Positions 10,278 to 23,500 of a stretch of 64,000 bases of DNA are shown piece by piece. Numbering within the stretch: the stretch's first letter is position 1; each line of letters starts with the position of its first letter. Source of the stretch: Escallonia rubra (Eukaryota; Streptophyta; Magnoliopsida; Escalloniales; Escalloniaceae). The stretch is from contig JAVXUO010001037.1 in NCBI GenBank assembly GCA_033065855.1, positions 248,001 to 312,000 of the forward strand, read 5' to 3'. The translations under genes and the position numbers were made by a program. The notes beneath the pieces are model-generated. The model worked only from the letters and a program-made list of their open reading frames with translations, made no database searches and was not told the origin of the DNA.

Positions 10278-12520
10278 GTTTTGGTGTTAGATTTGATATA
10301 TTATGGTAATTCTTTTGATCTTTTATCTGTTTCTCTTGTCCTCTATCGGTTCAATTCTACTCAAAAAACAAAAGTGGTCATGGAATTTCGACTGATAGGC
10401 TGCTTATGAAATTATTAACTTCTCTTGAAAGTGGACATTGCACAAAATTGTTTTTCACAACCTTTCATTCGATTGTGGTGGCTGATAATTTCATCCAGCC
10501 AACCCCACATCCATCTCTTGTCATAGCAAGAAAAGGGGGAAAAAAAAAGGGTAGAAATCAATCATCTTTATTCGTAAAGGTAGGCATCAGTGATTCTCTT
10601 TTCATTTTTGAGTAAACAACTAGGAGAATCTGTTACTTCTTGACTCTGAACCCCAATAATCACCTTCTCTGGCTTATTAGATTCTTTTCCACAATGATAG
10701 CTGGGATCAAACAAAGATCGGCTCTACCTAGAGGTAAGAAAATAACCGGAAAAAGGGAAAAACATAGATGTAGACTTTAGTAATAGCCATCATATAGAAT
10801 TGATACTCGGGCAGAAGGTTAGACCTCGTGAGGGAATTGGTTTAAAGTTTAAACCTTCGTAGACAGGGTAATGTTTATTACGAGCGCATGCGTGGAGATG
10901 AACAAGTCTTGTGTTAAATATCCTAAATCTAGCACGTTAAAGTCATATATACTTACGAAGGAAGTTGTATTGATCGGTTCAAATTCACTTAATATTCATA
11001 TAATTTATGTGACGCTTCTTTTGTAAAACTATTATACTAAGTAAGACACAGTTTATTACGAGAGCATTCATGGCATGTTTCAAAGTGATGTAGATTTATA
11101 AAATAGGCGGTACAATCACCCTAAATACATCACAATATATAGATATCTTATTTTCTCTATACAACATTTCAGATTTCCAAGTAAACATCATTACTCACGT
11201 GTGTTATTACCATTTTGGCTCTATTACATAAGATTTTTGTAACATTAAGCAATAGTCAAAGCATTTACGCCTGAGAAGTCACATGCACTTGTAATGAAGT
11301 TTGAATAGTTATATACTCCTATAAGTTAATTAGGAAAAAAGAAACTAAAGCAAATGTGGATTGAAGTGTGAATGTGAGGGTCAAAGCAAGTGTGGACTGG
11401 AAGAGTATTGACCACATCACATCGGTCTCAAACACTACGTGCAGTACTTCCTACGAAGTCGTCTCAGACGCATAAAACTTTTTTTGTTTTTGTTTTTTGG
11501 TAGCTAAGACTATTATGACTAAGAATGGATTACCTACATATGTACACGAGCTATTCTTTGTTCCACATATTTTTTTGGTGCAATTCTTTATTCCACATAT
11601 GACCAAGTAGATGTCCCTATCACGGATGCTTTTCCACCCACTTTCTTATTGAAAATGCTTGCCAGAGACTTTTGCCTCAGCAAAAAAAAAGATTATTGCG
11701 CATGACGGCCCACACGAGTGAAACCCAATACTAAACTAGAGAATTTTTTTATTTATTTTTCTCTAAGAAAGAAAGAAAGAAAAATTTGCTAACAACAGAG
11801 TCGCGTGATTTAAAGTTTTTGCTTTGAGATTAGATTTCTAAAAGACTAATGTTGATGCTCTATGAATAAAATGACAATTCATCATTGACTTTTGGACAAA
11901 ATCTACTTTTAAGTCCGGCTCTTTTGTTGAAATGGTGATGCGCGTACATGCTCATTAATCGTTACTTCAAAATAAAAATGCGATTGCAAGAGAATAGCGG
12001 TGCTATAATCTGACCACTTATTCCACTCCACATTGTGGACACCTAACAAATATTTGATAAAAAAATCTTGAAACCTTAATCATCGCGTTGGGTCCGACAA
12101 GACAAGACATCCAATTGATGAACCATTCATTAAGTAGCACTTCTTTACGTGTTAACAACGACCCTCTATGCAGCTCTAAGTAAGTTTGCAATGTACTTGC
12201 CCGCAACCGGTACATCGTTGCCCTATTTTGGTTTTGGTAGTTGTTAATAAAAGAAGCAAAAAACGTAATTATTGCTAAGCCCAAAAGGGGGGGGTATACA
12301 TACAATACAATACAAAGTAAACCCCCACATTTATTTGGCAACTGATGATACATCTAATCTAACAGCTGCTTCACTGCTGGATTTCTGGTACCCTCCCCCA
12401 AGATTACCAGAATAATCTCCCCACCACAACCCTCCCTCGAGCCCGTGAGCATCACCACTCAGTTTTAACTGGAAGGTGTGCTTTACGCGCATCCACCAAG
12501 AGTGACCAAACTCTCCCTCC
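10278..12520. other. Intergenic DNA upstream of MAP65; one dispersed-repeat copy
   Basis: No gene is recognised. About 11,790-12,080 is the MITE-free relative of the repeat at 5,290-6,180. The rest is AT-rich with short open frames that show no family resemblance. The promoter of the MAP65 gene is expected towards the right end. Confidence 0.55.
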
Positions 12521-12524
12521 ATCA

Positions 12525-12534
12525 CTATTTAAAT
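12525..12534 (+). promoter_or_regulatory. Candidate TATA element for MAP65
   Basis: CTATTTAAAT lies about 630 bp before the start codon and is followed by a pyrimidine-rich leader with CTT and TTTG blocks typical of plant 5' UTRs. The distance implies a long leader or a leader intron; transcript evidence would be needed to choose. Confidence 0.25.
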
Positions 12535-13165
12535 TTGCTCCTTTGTGCTTTACCTTCTGTTCAAGAAGAAGCCTCATAGAAGTCTGTGCTAACGTGCGCA
12601 GATCCATTTGCTTTCAACTGCTGCTAGGCAGCCTACATTGGCGTATTTTAGCATAAAGCCACAAACCCTAGAAAAAAATTCGTAGAGAGTGGTTGGGTGG
12701 ACCTTTGCCTTCTTCTTGTTGTGCTACATTTGGCTTATTTGCACCTAATTTCTCTCTTATCCACCTTCCTTCAAAAAGATCCCATTTTGTTTCAGAAGAA
12801 CAAAAACAAATACATCAAGTGGGTTTGCTTCGTTTTTCTTGTTTTTTTTTTGCTTTCCTGAAATTGTTTTACGAGGCATTGACACATGAGGAACCTTCAG
12901 ATCTGGCAAAGAAGGGGATGGTCTGGTTGTTAAGGGAGATGGAGACATACAAATGATTCTCTCATTGTTGTATGCTTAATAGTTGTTAGTCCCTTTTTTG
13001 TATTGTGACTTAAAAAGTTAAAACCCACTACACCCACTTTCACTTTTCTCTTTCTTGTTGCCAAGAAAACCTTTTTGGGTTCTGTTTGTTTTTGCTTTGG
13101 AAGCTTTTATTTTCTTTATTCATCTCTGTTTTTGAGAGCAAAGTGAAGAGAAATCAACTGGTGCA

Positions 13166-16100
13166 ATGCTGGGGAAAAGGAGTCCAACGGGTGTACGTGC
13201 AGGCACTAGCTGCAATGCTTTACTCAGAGAGCTTCAGGTGTGTGCCTCTTGCTTTTTGGGTCTATTTGCAGCTTTTCTTGTAGCGATTTTCTTTCTTCAG
13301 CCTCTTTGGTATCTGGATTTCTCAGCGTGCTGTACCTAGATTGGGTTCTTGACCTGGAATTTCCCGAGGTTTTGGCTCACTGTATCGTGTTTCTTGATTT
13401 ATTTCTTTGGTAAGTTAGTATAGATTGTGGTATCTGTATGCGGGGTGTCTAAATCAGTTGACTTTGTTAAGTCCAGGATACTTGGTGTTAAAGAAAAGCA
13501 AGGTGCTTCAATTCGACCAGGTGGCCTCTTTTGCGCCTGTTTAGGGGCGTTAATGGAAGTGGGGTTTTTCACAAAACTCTGTAAATATGTAGCGAATCGT
13601 GGAGTCGCTACTGTTAATTTGTGAGATATTGATGAAGAAGAACAGAGAAGAAGAAGGAAGGGAGGAAGAAGGAAGGAATTTCATAAATGATTAAGATTTT
13701 TCTTACCTCTATCATTCACCTCTCTCTCTCTCTCCTTAACAAACTCACAACGAACAGAATTTTCAAACAGATCGTGGAATCCAAGCGAGGGAACACGTGT
13801 CTGTGCCTAAGCGGTCCACGTAAATAGTGACAACTCAATTTAGTTTAAACACCTAAGCTGCCACTAAGCCTTATAACCGTGAGTCCGTGACTTGGCAAGC
13901 CACGTTTGCCTGATCTGTAATCGTCCATATCTTCGCGCCTTGCTCATTAAACTGCAGCCGTCGATGTTCCCTCTGATCTAGGGGCCGATGTTTGATCCTG
14001 ATTTTGACAGGAGCTCGAGCCTTGTCCGGCATAACATTCCCCTCGCCTTGATTTGATCCATGTCCCCAAGGATCGAAATTTGGGAATCGCCCTTTAATTG
14101 TTTCCCAATCCTCCTAAGTCTCATTCCCATCAGCTAGATTTGACCATTTCACCAATACCTGAGAGATTGGAGTTTTGTTGCGTTGAATCAACCTCGTATC
14201 CAAGACTATTAACGGTTCCATGAGGAATTGACCATCTGCATTAGTAGTTGGTAATTCAGTTGAGGGAGTGATGCTGTGACCTACCTTCTTCTTTAGCAAT
14301 GAAACATGAAAGACCAGGTGAACCATTGAAGTACTTGGTAGCCTTAACTTGTAAGCAACTGGACCTATCTTTTCCAACACCTCATAGGGTCCATAGAATT
14401 TGGGAGAGAGCTTCAAGTTTTTTCTCACAGCAATGGTGGATTGCCTGTATGGCTGGAGCCTGAGATAAACATAATCTCCCACTGCAAATTCCCTTTTTGT
14501 CCAGTAAGCATCAGCATACTGTTTCATACGATTCTGGGCTTCCACCAAGTTAGTCTTTAAGCATCGCAGCATTTCCTGTCTCTCCTTTAGATATGTATCC
14601 AAAGAAATTATTGTAGTAGCTCCAAAGAAGCTATCCCGCTTATAACCATCCAGTGCCTCAAAGGGAGTGGCCTGTAAGGATTGGTGAAAGCTTGTGTTGT
14701 ACCAGATTTCAGCTAAGGATAACCACTTCACCCATTGTCTTGGCTTATCTCCTGTCATGCATCTCAAATAATTTTCCAAACACCTATTAACTCCCTCTGT
14801 TTGACAATCTGTTTCCGGATGGTATGCAATGCTCATAGCAAGGGTAATGCCCATCATCTTGAACAATTGTTGCCAAAATTGAGAAAGAAAGACTTTATCT
14901 CTATCACTTACAATGGAATTTGGTAGACTATGGAGCTTAATCACTTGATTAAGGAACAATTGAGCCATTGTTTCAGCTGTATGAGGATGTGCTAATGCCA
15001 TTAAGTGTGCATATTTGCTTAGTCTATCCACCACTAATATAACATTCTTACCCCCAGAAGTGGGAAGGCCTTCAATGAAATCCATAGTTAAGTGTGACCA
15101 AAACTGGTTTGGAACAGTCAAGGGCTGGAGTAGACCTGGCAGTTTAATGTTTCCCACCTTGTTTCTTTGGCAAACATCACGCTGACTCACTACAGTTTGT
15201 ATCTCTTGTCTCATGCTAGGCCAATAAAACAGTCCTGCAATCCTTTTGCATGTTGCTTTGATTCCTGAGTGACCCCCACTCTTCCCTCCATAAAGCTCAT
15301 CTATTATTTGCTTCCTTAGTTTGGTACTAGAGCCCATATAAATCTTGCCCTTATACCTAAGTATCCCTTCCTGATAAGAATAATAACTTGTGGCCATGGG
15401 TTCCAACAGTAACACTTGTATGTGTTGTTTGGCTTCAAGATCTTCAACCAAATTGGCTTGAATTTCCCGAGTCCAAGTAAGTACCATAGTATTGATGGCT
15501 GTACACTCCACATGGTCTTGGTGGTCAGGTATTCTGGACAATGCATCTGCAGCACCATTGTCCATTCCCTTCTTGTATTGAATTTGAAGCTCATACCCCA
15601 ATAATTTTGAGAGGAATTTCTGTTGCAAAAGTGAGGTAACCCTTTGCCCCAGAAGGTACTTCAAGCTACAATGATCATTCTCAGTACAAAGGGTTGGTGA
15701 TTGAGGTAAGTACTCCACTTGGTGACTGCTTGGACTACAACTAAGAGCTCCCTTTCATAAGTAGACAGCCCAGCATTCTTAGGCCCCAGGGCCTTGCTGT
15801 AGTAAGCAATAGGCCTTCCCTTTTGCATGAGTACAGCTCCTACACCCCAATTGCTAGCATCTGTGAGAAGTTGGGTAATGCTAGCACTGGAGTAGAAGCC
15901 ATGGCCTGTTTGAGGTGTGTAAAGGCTTGCTCAGCTTCAGGGTTCAGAGCTGTCAATGGTTTGCTAATTGCCCCATAGCCAGCCACAAACTTCCTGTAGT
16001 AGCCAGTGAGCCCCAAGAACCCTCTTAGGTCCTTAACAGACTAAGGTCTAGGCCAATGTATCATGGCATCAATTTTACTCACATCAGCAGATACACCTTG

Positions 16101-17543
16101 ATAGGATACAATGTGTCCCAAATATTCCACCTTGTTCTGTGCAAAGGTGCACTTGCTCATCTTGGCATATAAGTGATTTTCCCTCAAGATTTGCAACACT
16201 ATCCTCAAATGCTCCATGTGACTGGGCATATCTTTGCTATAAATCAAAATGTCATAAAAAATACTAAAATAAACTTCCTGAGGTGTGGCCTGAACACCTC
16301 ATTCATCAAATTTTGGAAGGTGGCAGGGGCATTAGTGAGCCCAAAAGGCATCACTCTAAATTCATAATGCCCTTCATGAGTTCTAAAAGCTGTCTTGTGG
16401 ATATCTTCATCAACCACCCTTATTTGGTGATACCCACTCCTTAAGTCCAGCTTGGAGTAAACACTTGATCCCTGTAACTCATTCAACAGTTCATCAATAA
16501 TAGGGATAGGATACCTATCTTTCAAAGTCATCTTATTGAGTTCCCTATAATCCACACATAGCCTCCAGGTTCTATCTTTCTTCTTCACTAGCAAAACAAG
16601 TGAAGCAAAAGAAGAGTTACTAGGTTGAATCACATCTGTAGCTAAAAGCTGAGCAATGATGTCCTCTATTTCCCTCTTTTGCACATAGGACACTCTATAT
16701 GGCCTGATATTTACAGGCTGAGCTCCTTCATTTAAGATAATCCTGTGGTCTTGTGGCCTGTGAAGAGGCAACTGAGAATGCTCCTCAAAAACATCTGCAT
16801 ATTCAGTTACCAATACTTGTATTTGTGTTGATAATGCACCTGTGTGTAATTCAGTGGACACTGCAAAAACTTGTCCATATAAGCTGCCAGTGTTGTTACT
16901 TAACAACCTTGTCATTGCCACACTAGAAATCATCTTAATAGATACTCCAGGCATACTACCACCCTTCAGCTTCACTTTTTTCCCTGATAATGGAAGGCAA
17001 TAGTATGTTGAGAAAAGTCAAAGTGGACACTTCCCAAAGCCCTGAGCCATTATACTCCCAACACAAAGTCATAACCACCTAAGGGTAAGATTTTAACATC
17101 AGTTTTGAATTATTGTTCACCCATAGTCCATTTAAAACCCTGGCATACTGCTGTGCTTTGAAATTTTCCTCCATTAGCTACAGTTACTGTGAGGGGTGTG
17201 GTGGGTGTCAATTGACAACCAACCTCTCAGCTGATTTAGGGTCCAAAAAGTTGTCAGTCGACCCAGTGTCAACCAAAATAGAGAATGATTTCTTGTTTAC
17301 CCAGCCTAGAATCCTCATAGTGGTGTGGCTTGAGTTTCAGCCAAGGCCTGTGTACTAATCTCAGATGGTTCATCAGTTGTTTCAATTTTCTGTTCAAATT
17401 CAGATTTAGGTTCCTGTACCCATTCTACATTATCTGCTAGGTAGCACGGACACCGACGGGGACACCGGACACCGCATTTTTAAAAAAATCAGATTTTGGA
17501 AACCGCAGGACACCGCTATTTTTTTAATATTTTTTTATTATAT

Positions 17544-17575
<32 letters not shown>

Positions 17576-20500
17576 AATATATATCAAATACATTCTACAA
17601 TCTAAAATAATAACAAAGTCAAAAAAAATATTTATGAAATGTACTGGACAAAATAACTAAGTAAAAAAGGAAAAAAAGGAAAGAGAGGGACTTTCTTCAC
17701 TTAATCAGTAGAAAAGAAAGAAAGAAAGAAAGATAGTTAGAAATGACTAAAAAGAAGAAACAAAGGACTCTTCAGAATAGAAGAAAAAGGAGACGTCAGA
17801 CGAGATGAGGAAGAAGGACCTGTGGGTCAGCGACGGCAACGGAGGACTTTCGGCGACGATCAAGTGAGCTCCGGCGATGGCGACAGCTGCTTCGGCATCT
17901 GGCGACGGCTCCGGCGACTGGATCTGTCAGCCTCAGTTTCTCCGGCGACTGGATCTGTTGGCGACTGAGCTCCGGCGGTTGGATCTGTTGGCAACTAAGC
18001 TCCGGCGACAGCTCCGAGTCGGTAATGGCTCAAAAGGGCACCCGTGAGGTGAGTGAGAAGGAGACGGCCGTGAGGTAAGAGAAGCAGATGGTCCGACACT
18101 GCTCCATGTCGTGTCCGACACTCCTCGGTGAAGTGTCCGACACGGTGTCGGAAAATTAAAAAAAAAATAAAAAAATTCCGACACCGATTGGCGGTGTCCG
18201 ACACGTGTCGGGCGGTGTCCGGAGGGTGTCGGGGTGTCCGTCCGTTTAGGACACCATACCTCCACCTAGCAGAGGTGTCCGTGCTTCATAGATTATCTGG
18301 TATATGGTCAGCTATCAACATAGCAATTGACCTTTTAGGACACCTTCTGATGTCCAGATGTGAACTTACCATCACACCAGTAGCACAGCCCTTGCTCTCT
18401 TTTTTGTTGATGTTCCTCATGAGTTAGGTGTTTGATTGTTGAGGAGGTTTTAGTAGGTAAGCTGGGTGGAGTTGGCAAGACCCCTTTAGCATTAGAGCTT
18501 AAGGAGAGGTTGGGTATAGGTGGTTTTAATGGAATAGACAAATTGGCTATAGGTTGGGATATCGCCTTACTGTAAAGAGGGGTGTTAGGCTTAGGTTGGG
18601 TTGAGCTGGATGTTTGATGGAGTTTAGCATGAGGGAACAAATTAGCAATTGCCACTTCTTCTTTCCTGGCAATATGTATGGCCTTAGTGAGAATCACCAC
18701 TTCAAATTGTTCCACACGACTCCTGATTTCTGGCTTCAATCCTCTAATGAAGCTCTTGATGAAATATCCCTCATCCAAGGCTCCAAACTCCTCCACCACC
18801 TGAGCCCTTTGTTCTTCAAAGTGATTGTAATAGTCACTCACTATTGCAGTTTGCCTTAGTTGATTAAACTCTCCAATTACACTGTCCCTTCTCACATTCG
18901 AAAATCTGGCATACAAATCGCGTACAAACTGGTTCCAAAACACCTTGCCCAAGGGTTTGATGTAAGTGGAATACCAATATTCCACTTGATCTTCAAAATG
19001 GATAGAAGCACAAGTGACCTTAAACTCCTTAAACTCCTTAAACTCTTCATGTATGGGGCAAAACTCGAAATATTGCTCACACCTTCGAACACCCAACCTC
19101 GAGGGTTATCACCATTGAATTTTGGGAAGGTCAATTTAGGTGGTTTAGGCATTGAATTGTTGAGATTTTGATTAGGTGGATTTCCATAAGGAAGTAGGCT
19201 ATTCTGGTTACTAACAGGAAGGGGGGGGGGGGGGGGGTTTACCTTTGCCGGTTCCAGCCTCAGATGGTTGTTTAGCCTTCAAGAGAGCCTCCAATGGCGC
19301 CTTGATCTGCATGACAGTCGAAAGCATTTCCAGCTTCATATCAGAGTAGTTCTTCTGTAAATCACCTAGTGTTGCATCCAATGACCCAAATCGCAGGTCA
19401 TATGTCTCAAACCGTCGCTCAAGTCCATCTACAGGACCGAGGGAATCTGTTTCAATCAGTGATGTTTTTGAAGATCTTGGCATTTTCAGAGTAAAATGGC
19501 CTGGCTCTGAGATACCAAATGTAGCGAATCGTGGAGTCACTACTGTTAATTTGTGAGATATTGATGAAGAAGAACAGAGAAGAAGAAGGAAGGGAGGAAG
19601 AAGGAAGGAATTTTATAAATGATTAAGATTTTTCATACCTCTATCATTCACCTCTCTCTCTGTGTTATATCCATTCTCTCTCAACTAACTCACAACGAAC
19701 AGAATTTTCAAACAGATTGTGGAATCCAAGGGAGGGAACACATGTCTGTCCTAAGTGGTCCACGTAAATAGTGACGACTCACATTATTTTAAACACCTAA
19801 GCTGCCACTAAGCCTTATACCCGTGACTTGGCATGCCACATGTGCCAATCGTCCATATCTTCGTGCCTTGCTCATTAAACTGCAGCTGTTGATGTTCCCT
19901 CTGATCTAGGAACTTCGCCTGTAACCTCCAAAGCTGCCGGCCGATGTTTGATCCTGATTTTGACGGGAGCTCGAGCCTTGTCGGGCATAACAAAATATTG
20001 ATCACCTTCTCTTACTTGTTAGCTTCTTTTTGGGCTCGATTCATTGAAGTGCGTAGTCTAGCTTTGATTATTGAGTAGGCGTTAAACACGATGCTGGAGT
20101 TCAAGGTGCTTGCTTGTTTGTTGGTGGGGGTACGTTGTGGTCAATTTTGTTTCTCTCTCTCTCTCTTCTTTTTTTTAAAAATCTCAAAGCAGTTCAGATT
20201 AAGGCTTCCTTTAGCAATGGATTTGGGTTTGAAGAGGAATTATTCTTCATTTCAGAGAAAAAAACAAAGAGGATGATGGAAAGGCTTGAGGAATTACCCC
20301 CTTCAGGAGGGGGGCGCGGTCGGCATTTAACTTTTTAATTTCAGTTAGGAGTAAGTTCAAAAATGGTGAAAAATATTTAGTCCCTTGTAGGTTTTAAACC
20401 AGTAAAGGAAAAGGAAGAAAATATAGTTCCTCAGGAATGGGATTTAAGATGTTTCTATTTGTTTTCCTCACCGACTATTGATTATTGTCCAGTGGACTCA

Positions 20501-23500
20501 GGATGCTAGTTTTCGGGGGTCAAATTGATTTTCCCCTTCATTTTGGTTATTTACCCATCTTATTAGAAGTTTTCCAATTGACTCTCTGCCATGTTAAAGG
20601 AGATAGTTCCTATCCATGAATTATTCCTCTCATTGCCCTCCAACTTCTTGACTCTGTTGTTCCGGTGAGCAGCAATTATGGACTGATATTGGCGAGACTG
20701 AAGCAGAGAAAGATCGTATGTTATTTGAGCTGGAGCAGGAGTGCTTAGATGTTTACCGGAAGAAGGTTGATGAGGCTGCCAATGCCAAGGCACGTCTTCA
20801 TCAGTCTGTTGCAACCAAAGAAGCTGAGCTTGCAATGCTTGTGGCAGCCCTTGGGGAACTTAATATCCATTCACCGGTAAAAAGCATCTTCAAGTTTTCA
20901 AAACCATCATCATGACCTGGCATTCTTTTTGTTCTCATGGTGTAATCTTGTTTTACCTTTAAGTAGTGTTTCCTTTTCTTGACCTTTACTTTGTAGTCTC
21001 CAAAATTAGTTACGTTCTCTCATGCTCTCTATTTTTGCTAAGATTGCTTGTCTTTTTAGTGCTTAACGCTGATCCAATTTTGGCCTTTGATACTCTGTGT
21101 TGGGAGATTTTTTTGAAACGACCATCCATTTTGGTTATACTGTCATCTTACGTAGAGATGATAAAAATTAGTTCTTTGGACATTCCTAATCTGAGTTCTA
21201 ACAGAGAATCATGCTTCTAGGGTAAAAGGGGGTGGGTTATGTGTATTACTTCAGACCTAGTTGTAGAGTTTCCATAGGCTGTAAGTCCTCAAGATAAAAA
21301 AGAAGACTAGCACCCAGAAAATTTGGCATGGTCGAATTGTGTAGACAAGAATTTTTCCACCAGTTTATCATGTTATATAAGACAATATTACTAGAGTTCG
21401 GTAGATAGAATTTCCAACAGGTAGTTTGAGTGAAGAACATGATCCTGTTCTGGGATGTCATGACTGTAGATGGAGAAGAGCATCCGAACTTATGGTTTTC
21501 TTCTGCCCATTCCAATGTGAAAAAGGAAATTTAGACTTGGATTAACAATTATGTCTTAATTCACAAATGGTAAAGTACAAAGTCTTGTGTACATTTTGGC
21601 CTTATTGTCATGTGAGTGAGTATAGAATTTCTAGGTGCAACCTGGTTTGAAGGCGAATCACAAATAAAAAAGAAAACCTCATTAATTTGGTAGACTTCCA
21701 ACAATTCAGTCTAGCGAAAGAAAATAGACTGGCACCAAAAGAAGAAAGAACCAGAAGAGCAAAGTTAAAGAGGTAAAGAAGCTAAAGCAGACATTAATTT
21801 AAAATTTTCTGGTGATTTTTACAGGATTTTTGCTCCCCCTACCCTCCAATGAAACCTAGGAGTGGGTTCAAATTTGTTGGCCTCCAAAGAGCTCCATTTG
21901 CAAATAGTTTCCTTTAAACTTGTGTAAAAAAGAGCATGATCATCCTTACTATCCATAATTAATATACTGCCTTGTAAAGGATAGATGGATAAGCAGTGGT
22001 TTTATAGTTTATAGATGAGCTAGCTCCTATTGCTGCCAATAGCATTATTTGGCACGTGCATATTTAAGTAGTTAGCAGTGTATTAGTTATGGTCATACTT
22101 GTGATCATGCTCTTTCTTAACCTTCTTACTTGTCTAAGTCTCATTTTGCGGCTTCTTTGCAATGTCAATCTTTTGCTTCCTATGTATCTCCATTCATAGG
22201 ACCCACGCAATTAATTTGGTTTTACTTGTTTCTCATGAAACTCGCAGATGCATGCAGAGAAGAAAGCAACTACATTGAAGGAGCAACTCACTTTAGTTAC
22301 ACCACTGGTGCAAGATTTGAAAATAAAGAAAGAGGAAAGGATAAAGCAATTTGCAGATATAAAGGCACATATCGAAAAGATTACAGGAGAGATTACTGAA
22401 TATGGTCATGCGAGTTCACATAATGTGGAGGATCAAGACTTATCACTGAGAAAGCTTACTGAGTACCAAAGCCATCTTCGTACACTTCAAAAGGAAAAGG
22501 TATGCAAACTGTCACTTCTATCTAGTTGATGGTTCTTGTTTGTTCTGATTTCAAGAGACCTTTCAGCATAATGTGGCATTATTCTGCTAGTCATTTAATC
22601 TGAGGACTATGTCATCTGTTGCAGTGATCAAGTTTCGAAAGTTCGGAACTCTATGGAAGTGAAATAGGATCATATCTTTTGGGGATAAACTATGTCAACC
22701 CTTAGAAATAGGAAGATAAATCATCTGAGAGTGTGCATAAGCAAATATGACTGGGTTTTTTTTTTGCGCGGGTGTGTATTGGTTGGGTTGGGGGGGGGGG
22801 GGGGGGCTGCTCCCATGCATTAAAATGTTGCACTGGAAAGCGAGGAATTAAGGGTAACTTTACGTTTGTAGATGTTGTTTAAATTGGCCATTTATTCCTG
22901 ATTTCTAGTGACTTTGCAAGTTTGGAAAGGGAAGTAAAACTTAATTACCCTTTGCCTAGTGTCAGAAACCGTCTCTTTAGCTCTGTCAAGTACACTTCTT
23001 TAACAGTACTGGTTCCTTGTCTCTGCCATTGGGTGATTCCCTAGTGTCATGTTTGTAAACTTGCAATTACTGGATCAAAGTGTCACCATGCCTATATTCA
23101 ACAACAAAGGCATTGTGTGGTCAGAATGGCATCACTGTTGTGATTCGTTTTTGTCATAAATGTTGATGTGTCTCAATAACTGGTTTGCAGTCAGAGCGCC
23201 TCCAAAAAGTTTTGGACTATGTGAATGAGGTACATACCCTTAGTGGTGTTCTAGGCTTGGATTTTGGCAAAATTGTAAGTGATGTGCATCCAAGCTTGCA
23301 TGGGATAAGTCTAGAACAATCCACAAACATCAGTAATGGAACATTGGAAGGTCTAGAGCAGGCGATCCTCAGGTTGAAGACAGAAAGAAAAATTCGTTTT
23401 CAGAAGGTAATTCTAGCCTGTTATTGGTTGGCATGAACAATGTTATCTATGTTAATCTGTCCAAAATATTTGCAGCTGAAAGATATTATTGCATCACTAT

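Larger units (their letters stand above)
13588..19992 (-). mobile_element. Ty3/gypsy chromovirus (Reina-like), degraded, in MAP65 intron 1
   Basis: The element is complete in outline: LTRs at 13,588-14,036 and 19,520-19,992, with a perfect 5-bp duplication AAATA at 13,583-13,587 and 19,993-19,997. On the minus strand the primer site next to the right LTR resembles the initiator tRNA-Met site (TGGTATCTCAGAGCC, with two extra bases). The polypurine tract AAGGCGAGGGGAA abuts the left LTR. The order gag, protease, RT, RNase H, integrase, chromodomain-like tail is preserved, but frames are broken. Removing the 855-bp nested hAT and its duplication leaves about 5.5 kb, the size expected for Reina-type elements. 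LTRs differ by several indels, so insertion is old. Confidence 0.88.

Noticed and set aside
12693..13624. Small open frames upstream of and overlapping MAP65 exon 1
   Set aside because: They lie in the probable leader and intron 1, with no similarity to known families; the MAP65 start at 13,166 is better supported.
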